Shown here: positions 6,505 to 12,646 of the stretch, piece after piece
How the letters are laid out: each line of letters opens with the position of its first letter
Position numbering within the stretch: the stretch's first letter is position 1
NCBI GenBank assembly: GCA_020058145.1
Contig: JAGVEP010000486.1
Location: 1 to 16,907, forward strand
Source: Phycisphaerae bacterium
Lineage (GTDB): Bacteria; Planctomycetota; Phycisphaerae; UBA1845; Fen-1342
DNA length: 16,907 bases
Reading direction: 5' to 3'
Notes under the pieces: model-generated
The model's database searches: none
What the model saw: only the letters and a program-made list of their open reading frames with translations
What the model was told of the DNA's origin: nothing
Translations under genes and position numbers: made by a program

Positions 6505-7392
6505 ATGAGCATACTGATCGACAAGAGCACTCGCGTGATTTGTCAGGGGATTACCGGCAAGGCTGGCGCGTTCCACACCGCCCAATGCCTCGAATACGGG
6601 ACGAAGATCGTCGGCGGCTGCACGCCGGGCAAGGGCGGCACCAAGTCCGAGCACGGTCTGCCGGTCTTCGACACGTGCCACGAGGCCGTCGCTGCCACCG
6701 GGGCGAATGCGACCATGATCTTCGTTCCCGCCGGCGGGGCCGCCGAGGCGGCGATGGAGGCCGCGGACGCGGGCATCCGGCTGGTGGTGCTCATCACCGA
6801 GGGCATCCCGACGCTCGACATGGTGCGGGCCCGCAAGTACCTCGACGACACGGGCGTCAGGCTCATCGGCCCCAACTGCCCCGGCATCATCACGCCCGGC
6901 CAGTGCAAGATCGGCATCATGCCGGGCTACATCCACAAGCCACCGACCCGCGGCTCGAAAAACGTCGGCATCATCTCCCGCAGCGGGACGCTGACATACG
7001 AAGCCGTCTGGCAGTGCAGCGAACGCGGCCTGGCCCAGACCACGTGCGTCGGCATTGGCGGCGACCCGGTCAAGGGCCTGAACTTCATCGAGCTGCTCGA
7101 CCTGTTCCAGGCGGACGCCGAGACGCACGCGATTGTCATGATCGGCGAGATCGGCGGCAGCGACGAGGAACAGGCCGCGGCGCACATCAAGCAGCACGTG
7201 ACCAAGCCGGTGATTGCGTTTATCGCCGGCCAGACGGCCCCGCCCGGCAAGCGTATGGGGCACGCCGGCGCGATCATCTCCGGTGGCGAAGGCACGGCCC
7301 AATCGAAGATCGCCGCACTGCGGGCCGCGGGCATCACCGTCAGCGACAGCCCGGCGACGCTGGGGGAGGCGGTGGCGGGGGTGCTGCGATGA
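6505..7392 (+). CDS. sucD: Succinyl-CoA ligase, alpha subunit
   Basis: The alpha subunit of succinyl-CoA synthetase (TCA cycle, cytoplasm) carries the phosphohistidine and binds CoA. The 295 residues match the family length. The N-terminal Rossmann CoA-binding domain has CQGITGKAGAFH at 13-24 and GGCTPGKGG at 37-45. RLIGPNCPGIITPG (119-132) and GIISRSGTLTYEA (155-167) are the conserved middle motifs. GHAGAIISGGEGTA (252-265) contains the phosphorylated histidine, H253. A purine-rich GGAAGG (6490-6495) lies 9 nt before the ATG. The beta subunit gene sucC, normally immediately upstream, is not here; the upstream neighbour is a LolA-like gene separated by a palindromic repeat. No frameshift or lost motif suggests decay. 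Confidence 0.96.
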   Translation: MSILIDKSTRVICQGITGKAGAFHTAQCLEYGTKIVGGCTPGKGGTKSEHGLPVFDTCHEAVAATGANATMIFVPAGGAAEAAMEAADAGIRLVVLITEGIPTLDMVRARKYLDDTGVRLIGPNCPGIITPGQCKIGIMPGYIHKPPTRGSKNVGIISRSGTLTYEAVWQCSERGLAQTTCVGIGGDPVKGLNFIELLDLFQADAETHAIVMIGEIGGSDEEQAAAHIKQHVTKPVIAFIAGQTAPPGKRMGHAGAIISGGEGTAQSKIAALRAAGITVSDSPATLGEAVAGVLR

Positions 7393-7428
7393 ACCGGGCG
7401 CCGTCGGCTGGCCGTACTGCGCAGGACC

Positions 7429-7456
7429 TTGACTCTCGTTCGTTCTTTGTTAGGAT
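7429..7456 (+). promoter_or_regulatory. Promoter of the restriction-modification cassette
   Basis: TTGACT (7429-7434, five of six) is followed after 16 nt by TAGGAT (7451-7456, four of six). The predicted start near 7463 leaves a leader of about 35 nt before the methyltransferase ATG at 7498. I see no clear ribosome binding site and no controller-protein operator repeats. Confidence 0.5.
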
Positions 7457-7497
7457 GCCAATGATTAGGGACGCCGGTTCGAGCATACGAGTCGCAC

Positions 7498-8364
7498 ATG
7501 CGTAGCGAGCTTGAACAACCTACAGCACACGGCACGTTGTTGGATCTGCGACCGAGGGGGTGCAAGGTTGTTCACGGGGATGCGCGCGCCGTGCTGCCCA
7601 AGCTCGAGGCACGCACTTTTCGTTGTTGTGTCACCAGCCCGCCCTATTGGGGACTGCGCGATTACGGCTACGATGGGCAGATCGGTGCCGAAGCCCTCTT
7701 GGAGGATTACGTAGAGTCCATCCGGGCCGTCTTTCGCGCAGTCTATCGCGTGCTGACCGACGACGGGACGCTCTGGCTCAACATCGGAGATGGATTCACA
7801 AGCGGGAATCGGGGGTGGCGAGACACGGATCGGAAGAACCCCGCCCGGGCTATGTCCTATCGCCCCCCGACGCCACCCGGCCTGAAGCCCAAGGACCTGC
7901 TCGGTATCCCCTGGCGCCTGGCGTTCGCGCTGCAAGCGGACGGGTGGTACTTGCGTGCGGACAACATCTGGTACAAACCAAACTGCCAGCCGGAGTCCGT
8001 GAAGGACCGGCCGACGCGCGCCCACGAATATGTGTTCATGTTCTCGAAATCGGAACGTTACTTTTACGATCACGAAGCCGCTCAGGAGCCAGCCAACGGG
8101 GACGGCCGCCTGCGCAATCGGCGCAGCGTCTGGGCGATCAACACGGAAGCTTTCCCGGGAGCGCATTTTGCCACTTTCCCACCGAAGCTAGTGGAAGCCT
8201 GTGTGCTGAGTGGCACGGAGGCCGGCGATCGGGTGCTCGACCCATTCTTCGGGTCCGGGACGGTTGGGGTGGTGTGTCTGGCACTGCGACGGAACTTCGT
8301 CGGGATCGAGTTGAAGGACGAGTACGTGCAACTCGCAGAGCGGCGCCTGGGTTGGCGGACATGA
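7498..8364 (+). CDS. Type II DNA methyltransferase, probably N4-cytosine, CCCGGG
   Basis: This 288-residue protein is a beta-class amino-methyltransferase. The catalytic motif IV is TSPPYWGLRDYG (46-57), and the SAM-binding motif I, VLDPFFGSGTVGVV (246-259), comes after it, which is the order of the beta class. AHEYVFMFSKS (175-185) and FVGIELKDEYVQLAERRL (267-284) are further family landmarks. The SPPY form is common in N4-cytosine enzymes such as those paired with XcyI/Cfr9I endonucleases. It would modify the host's own sites and protect them from the endonuclease encoded 4 nt downstream. The CCCGGG target is inferred from the endonuclease family; two such hexamers lie inside this gene (7844-7849 and 8154-8159). 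GC content is lower than in neighbouring genes, suggesting lateral arrival. Confidence 0.88.
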   Translation: MRSELEQPTAHGTLLDLRPRGCKVVHGDARAVLPKLEARTFRCCVTSPPYWGLRDYGYDGQIGAEALLEDYVESIRAVFRAVYRVLTDDGTLWLNIGDGFTSGNRGWRDTDRKNPARAMSYRPPTPPGLKPKDLLGIPWRLAFALQADGWYLRADNIWYKPNCQPESVKDRPTRAHEYVFMFSKSERYFYDHEAAQEPANGDGRLRNRRSVWAINTEAFPGAHFATFPPKLVEACVLSGTEAGDRVLDPFFGSGTVGVVCLALRRNFVGIELKDEYVQLAERRLGWRT

Positions 8365-8368
8365 CCTG

Positions 8369-9337
8369 ATGTCGAAGCCGTGCTTCCCCACCCTTGACCC
8401 TGGGCTGCAAGTTGCTTTCTACTATCGATTTCAGACCATCCGCAGACTGCATCTGCGGGATGCGCTCCGCGAGACGGTGGCGCGCCTGGACCTGGAGGCG
8501 CTGGACGGCGAACTCAGGGAGATGGTTGATGCGCGGGCGCTCCAAAGAACGGCCGCGTTTGGTCTACGCGGCGAGCTATTGTTCCCCGCGCCCCTCCTGC
8601 TCCACTCCAATCCGTTTCTGCTCGGCTATTACCGACTCCTTTACGGCCTGTCCCAGAAGGAATTCTACGCCAAGGGGCCATTCGGGCGGTTCAAGTCGCT
8701 CGAAGAGGCTGGCCGATGTTCGGAACCTCTACGTTTGCTGCTTCGACCACTCTGTGCGAGTTTGATTGGCACTGGCGAGAGGCTCGTGGGCGGATTGGAC
8801 GAGTTGAACCAGGACGTGATCCATGAGCTTCAATTGCTGACCATCGGCCCGCAACTTCGTGGAAGCGAGAACACACGCATTGGGCAAAGTGCCACGCGCG
8901 AAGTACGTGATCTAATCCTGCGCATCGTCGCACCGCACGTTTGCGAACAAACGGACCGCACCATCGTGTTACGAAACTCATCCGACCGTATTGTGCTGAT
9001 CGAGTTTTTTGCCGATCCGGACGTGCGCATTACAGAAAAACTGCCCACCGGAACCCGACCGACGCTGTCCATCGAGATCAAGGGCGGGGCCGATGTTTCG
9101 AACATCCACAATCGGCTTGGCGAAGCGGAGAAGAGTCACCAGAAAGCACGGAACGCCGGGTTTTTCGAGTTTTGGACCGTGCTGCGGGCCGACTTCACAG
9201 CCGAGAGCGCCAAGCGCGAGTCGCCGACGACGAGCCGCTTCTTCAATCTCGACCGCATTTGTGCCCCCCGTACGGCCGAGCACCGCGAGTTTCGCGAACT
9301 GCTGTCGTCACTGATCGGAATCCCCTCGTCGGATTGA
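8369..9337 (+). CDS. XcyI-like type II restriction endonuclease
   Basis: The 322-residue protein looks like the XcyI family, which cuts C/CCGGG. The N-terminal half has the family's helical region with FGLRGELLFPAPLLL (64-78) and NPFLLGYYRLLYGLSQKEFY (81-100). The nuclease core is in the C-terminal half: a PD at 217-218 (ADPDVRIT) and the ExK of the PD-(D/E)xK fold in PTLSIEIKGG (231-240), with E236 and K238 as likely metal-binding and catalytic residues. NIHNRLGEAEKSHQKA (245-260) follows. All core residues are present, so it should be active. It begins 4 nt after the methyltransferase stop and is probably translated from the same message. GC content is visibly lower here (about 50% over 8941-9000). 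It ends 15 nt before the converging NUDIX gene. Family call from memory of the motifs, without a search. Confidence 0.75.
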   Translation: MSKPCFPTLDPGLQVAFYYRFQTIRRLHLRDALRETVARLDLEALDGELREMVDARALQRTAAFGLRGELLFPAPLLLHSNPFLLGYYRLLYGLSQKEFYAKGPFGRFKSLEEAGRCSEPLRLLLRPLCASLIGTGERLVGGLDELNQDVIHELQLLTIGPQLRGSENTRIGQSATREVRDLILRIVAPHVCEQTDRTIVLRNSSDRIVLIEFFADPDVRITEKLPTGTRPTLSIEIKGGADVSNIHNRLGEAEKSHQKARNAGFFEFWTVLRADFTAESAKRESPTTSRFFNLDRICAPRTAEHREFRELLSSLIGIPSSD

Positions 9338-9352
9338 GTCGTCCCCCAGCGC

Positions 9353-10348
9353 TCAGACCGGCGCATCGGCGTCAAAGCCGCGCGCTACACGGTAGAGCGC
9401 CTGGTCGAAGAATACCGCGATGCGGCGATTCAGTTCGAGCAGCCGATACACGTCGATGGGCCGCTGCCACACCGCGTGCGCGCGGGCGAAGGCCCAAACG
9501 TGCTTCCGCAGCAGCGTGAGCGCGCTCAGTACCTCGTGCACCTTGTAGCGCTGTGCCCGCCGTTCCCGGCCCACGTCCTGGTAGAACGCCTTCACTTCGT
9601 TCGGGGCCACGTCGCCGCGTAGCCACGAGCCGAGCTTGGCCAGAGCCTGCGTGACCCGCTGCAAGAGCTGCTCGGGGTCGCTCGCACGGTAGGAAATGGT
9701 GGTCGGGTTGGTGCGCACATCGGCCAGCCACAGCCGGGCCACCTCTTCGGCCCGCTCCTCGATTAGCGTCACCAGCAGGTCGGACAGCATGCCCCGGTCT
9801 TCTTCGCCCTGAAGCGTGACGAACGAATCCTGAATCGCCCATTCTTCCTGGTGCGCCGCCGCGCACGCCCGCAACGCTATCTCGTTTGAACTAAACGCCA
9901 GTTGCGGGTGTCCGGCCAGCGGAAAATAGCGCACCTCCGTCGCGTCATCGCCCGCCTGTTCCTGTCCGGCGACCTTTTCCAGCTCAAACGTCACAATCAG
10001 CAACTCACCGTAGAAGCTGCTCTCGAACGAGTCGGCGTCGAGCAGGCGCAGCACGCGTGCCTTAACGCCTGTTTCCTCGTGGAGCTCACGCTGGGCCGCT
10101 TGCGCAATGGTTTCGTGCATTTCGGCAAAGCCCATCGGCAGGCACCACATCCCCTGGTGCGGCTCGCGTTGGCGCTGCACAAGCAGCACCTCGCGACGTC
10201 CGTTGAGCACGACAGCGGCCGCAACCGGCAACGGGTTCTCGTAAAACACCGTGTCGCAGGCCGGGCAAGCCAGGCGCGAACAGCCGTTCACGACCTGCGC
10301 GACCACCGCCGTGCCGCACTGCGAGCAATATTTCGGTTTCAGCGGCAT
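9353..10348 (-). CDS. Zinc-ribbon NUDIX hydrolase with C-terminal RsbRD-like domain
   Basis: From the ATG at 10348 the product is 331 residues. An N-terminal zinc ribbon (C8, C11, C28, C31) precedes a NUDIX domain (about 40-175). Its Nudix box runs from G73 with E79, R87, E88, E91, E92 and G94, the full metal-binding set. Such enzymes hydrolyse nucleoside diphosphates linked to another group; the zinc ribbon recalls NudC-type NADH/NAD-RNA hydrolases. The substrate is not determined. Residues from about 187 to 325 are an added all-helical domain with LIEERAEEVARLWLADV (195-211) and YQDVGRERRAQRYKVHEVLS (256-275). This pattern resembles the RsbRD N-terminal sensor domain of stress-signalling proteins. 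The frame is open upstream to 10684, but that part lies antiparallel-free inside the methyltransferase gene. The start overlaps the methyltransferase end by 10 nt, implying translational coupling. Confidence 0.85.
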   Translation of the reverse strand: MPLKPKYCSQCGTAVVAQVVNGCSRLACPACDTVFYENPLPVAAAVVLNGRREVLLVQRQREPHQGMWCLPMGFAEMHETIAQAAQRELHEETGVKARVLRLLDADSFESSFYGELLIVTFELEKVAGQEQAGDDATEVRYFPLAGHPQLAFSSNEIALRACAAAHQEEWAIQDSFVTLQGEEDRGMLSDLLVTLIEERAEEVARLWLADVRTNPTTISYRASDPEQLLQRVTQALAKLGSWLRGDVAPNEVKAFYQDVGRERRAQRYKVHEVLSALTLLRKHVWAFARAHAVWQRPIDVYRLLELNRRIAVFFDQALYRVARGFDADAPV

Positions 10349-11139
10349 CGCGGCTGCCTGCAACGAAATGCGACGTCGTTCTTCGCCAGGACCACGCGGC
10401 CCTCGCGGGCTAGGCGTTGCGCCGCCCGCTCGAGCGCGGTGGGCAATTCTCCGGACCGTTTCCCGTCGGGCATCAGCAGCGTCAGCTTGAACCGCAAGTA
10501 GGTGCGCAGCTCGTCCTCCTGCGCCGCGTGGAACACGAGCGAATTCTCGTAGTCCACCCGCTCGATTCGCGTGAACCAGCGCGCCAGCAGGTCGGACCCG
10601 CTTTCCGCCGAAAAATTCCGGATCAGCCCCAGCAGGCGGGCGTCGAATTCGGGCAGGCCGACGAGGCGAGCGAGGTCGCGGCAAGAGTTTTCCGTGTGTG
10701 TGACTCCGAGAAACAGACCGTCTGGCGTCAGCACGCGGGTGACTTCCGGAAGCACGTCAGGAAAGAAATAGAGCGCAAACGAGGCGACGACCAGGTCAAA
10801 ACTGCGGTCCGGCCAGTCCAGAGTGTGCTCGATTCGTTGTCCAACGAAGCGGGGCGCCCGGCCGGTAGCGGCGACACGGGCCAGGTAAACCTGCTCGTTC
10901 GTCGCGCACGCATCCACGCCTACAAGCAGCGCGTCGCGTGCCACCCGTCTGGCGATCGCTTCGGTCATGAACCCGAACCCGCAGCCCAGGTCCAGCACCG
11001 CCCTGGCGGAGGAAAGGTCGAGACCTGCCAGCACACTGTCGCGCACGTCCGCAGGGTTTGTGGACCGGTTTCTGATAATATCCGATATGGCTCTGTGTCG
11101 CGCCGGACTCTCGAAAGCTGATAGTGGTAGACTGAGCAT
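10339..11139 (-). CDS. Class I SAM-dependent methyltransferase
   Basis: The 266-residue protein has a Rossmann methyltransferase domain. Motif I VLDLGCGFGFMTE (48-60) binds SAM, GVDACA (74-79) supplies the acidic residue for the ribose (D76), and SFDLVVASFALYFFPDVL (113-130) with VTRVLTPDGLFLGVTH (133-148) forms motifs III-IV. This resembles the UbiE/Methyltransf_11 group, which acts on small molecules or lipids; the substrate is unknown. The C-terminal part (about 150-266) is a variable cap. GGAGA sits 3 nt before the ATG, close but usable. The gene overlaps the start of the NUDIX gene by 10 nt and is probably its operon partner. The gap to the upstream oxidoreductase gene is 108 nt and holds a 14-bp palindrome. 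Confidence 0.87.
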   Translation of the reverse strand: MLSLPLSAFESPARHRAISDIIRNRSTNPADVRDSVLAGLDLSSARAVLDLGCGFGFMTEAIARRVARDALLVGVDACATNEQVYLARVAATGRAPRFVGQRIEHTLDWPDRSFDLVVASFALYFFPDVLPEVTRVLTPDGLFLGVTHTENSCRDLARLVGLPEFDARLLGLIRNFSAESGSDLLARWFTRIERVDYENSLVFHAAQEDELRTYLRFKLTLLMPDGKRSGELPTALERAAQRLAREGRVVLAKNDVAFRCRQPRCR

Positions 11140-11147
11140 GATTCTCC

Positions 11148-11175
11148 ATTATGCCGGGTACCCGGCCCAGAGCAA
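11148..11175 (-). promoter_or_regulatory. Possible promoter with palindromic operator
   Basis: On the minus strand TTGCTC (11175-11170) is followed after 16 nt by CATAAT (11153-11148, five of six). A perfect 14-bp palindrome, GCCGGGTACCCGGC (11153-11166), fills most of the spacer. The predicted start near 11141 would be only 2 nt from the methyltransferase ATG, making the message nearly leaderless and excluding the GGAGA. This weakens the call. Confidence 0.3.
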
Positions 11176-11247
11176 AGTACCATGAAGACGTGGCCGCAGG
11201 GCGCGCCGCGCCGGACTTGGGACCCCGGTGGGCACGAGGGACCGGCG

Positions 11248-12582
11248 CTACACCAGCTCCGTCTGTCCCGGCACAGCCACCGGTGCCACCGGTAGTTCGC
11301 CCAATTCGTAACACGGCGGCGACAGGTCCAATTGCGACGCGTTCAGCACCCAGTCCCACGACAGCTCGCGCCCCGTATACGCCGACATCCGGCCGATGAT
11401 CGCTGTCAGCGTGCTCTCGGCAATGCGGCGGCCCTCGTTGAGCGGCTTGCCCTTACGAATACTCGCAATCAGGTCGGCGTGCTCCTGAACGTAGGGATTG
11501 ACGGTCTCGCCCTTCGGTTCGTACTTGAACTTCCGCTGGCCCGTGATTTCACCGTGCGGATTGGCCACGCCGCGCGTGCCGACGATCCGTTCGGAGACGC
11601 GGTCCGAGCAGCCGGCCATTTGGCGACACATCGACAGAACGCGTACGCCGCCGGGGTATTCGTACTCGACGGTAAAGTGGTCGAAGACGTTGCCGTATTC
11701 CTCGCCGGTGCGGACCTGTCGCCCGCCAAGGCCCACCGCCTTGACCGGCGGCGAGCCGAGCGCCCAGTTGATCACGTCAAGGTTGTGTACGTGCTGCTCG
11801 ACGATGTGATCGCCCGAGAGCCACGTGAAATACAGCCAATTGCGGCATTGCCACTCCATGTCGGACCACTCGGGCTGCCGGGGCTTGACCCACAGCGTCC
11901 CCTGGTTCCAGTAGCACTGCGCCGCGGTGATCTGGCCGATCCAGCCGTCACGGATGCGTTTCAGGGTCTCGACGTAAGCGGGCTGGTGGCGCCGTTGCGT
12001 GCCGGCGACGACCGCTAGCCCCCTCTGCGTCGCGAGGTCGGACGCGGCGATAACGCGCCGGACGCCGACCGGATCGACCGCCACCGGCTTTTCCATAAAG
12101 ACATGTTTGCCGGCGGTGATTGCGGCCTCGTAATGCTCGGGTCGGAAGCCGGGCGGGGCGGCCAGAATGACCAGCTCCAGGTCGCAGTCCAAAACGTGGC
12201 AATAGGCGTCAAATCCCGCGAAACACCGCTCGTCGCTGACTTTGATCCGTTCCGCCACGTCCGCCGCCTCTGGCGCGGCGAATGTCTCGCGGCTCTTGTC
12301 GAGGCGATCCTGGAAGGCGTCGCCGAGCGCGACGATTTCGACGTTGGGCGACGACCGCACGCAGTCCAGCGCGGCCTCGGTGCCCCGTTCGCCGCAGCCG
12401 ATCACGCCGACACGGATGCGGTCGGGTTGTTTCCGGAGCACCGCCGGCGCGGGACCGCCTTTGGGTACGGTGGCGCAGCCGGTCACGACCGTGGCGGCGG
12501 CCGCGACGGCGGTGGTTTTCAGGAAATCACGGCGTGAGAAGGAGTCCGCATTCTCTGCTGGGGCCTGAAAGTCCGTTGACAC
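11248..12582 (-). CDS. Tat-exported Gfo/Idh/MocA family oxidoreductase
   Basis: Numbered from the GTG at 12582, the protein is 444 residues. A twin-arginine signal SRRDFLK (16-22) leads to a hydrophobic stretch ending VVTGC (32-36), so it may be a Tat-dependent lipoprotein with C36 as the lipid site. The NAD(P)-binding domain has VGVIGCGERG (58-67), and EKPVAVD (164-170) contains the family's lysine. GDHIVEQHVHNLDVINWALG (257-276) is the active-site helix with H264 and H266. Such enzymes oxidise or reduce sugars; exported forms are abundant in planctomycetes, with glycan processing often proposed. GGAGA (12595-12591) sits 8 nt before the GTG. An ATG at 12630 in the same frame has no ribosome binding site and would give 460 residues. 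The gene follows the membrane glycosyltransferase closely on the same strand. Confidence 0.9.
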   Translation of the reverse strand: MSTDFQAPAENADSFSRRDFLKTTAVAAAATVVTGCATVPKGGPAPAVLRKQPDRIRVGVIGCGERGTEAALDCVRSSPNVEIVALGDAFQDRLDKSRETFAAPEAADVAERIKVSDERCFAGFDAYCHVLDCDLELVILAAPPGFRPEHYEAAITAGKHVFMEKPVAVDPVGVRRVIAASDLATQRGLAVVAGTQRRHQPAYVETLKRIRDGWIGQITAAQCYWNQGTLWVKPRQPEWSDMEWQCRNWLYFTWLSGDHIVEQHVHNLDVINWALGSPPVKAVGLGGRQVRTGEEYGNVFDHFTVEYEYPGGVRVLSMCRQMAGCSDRVSERIVGTRGVANPHGEITGQRKFKYEPKGETVNPYVQEHADLIASIRKGKPLNEGRRIAESTLTAIIGRMSAYTGRELSWDWVLNASQLDLSPPCYELGELPVAPVAVPGQTELV

Positions 12583-12590
12583 GATTTTTC

Positions 12591-12595
12591 TCTCC
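12591..12595 (-). promoter_or_regulatory. Ribosome binding site GGAGA deciding a GTG start
   Basis: GGAGA lies 8 nt upstream of GTG (12582) and puts the twin-arginine motif about 16 residues from the N-terminus, a normal Tat geometry. The upstream ATG codons at 12630 and 12627 have no comparable site. Confidence 0.5.
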
Positions 12596-12646
12596 GGACT
12601 GGGTGGAATCTGCGAGCGAGCAGACATCATAGTGAACGTCAGCGCT

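Noticed and set aside
10349..10684. N-terminal extension of the NUDIX frame
   Set aside because: The extra 112 residues are low-complexity Arg/Ala/Gly sequence lying inside the methyltransferase gene, and the zinc ribbon gives a natural start at 10348.
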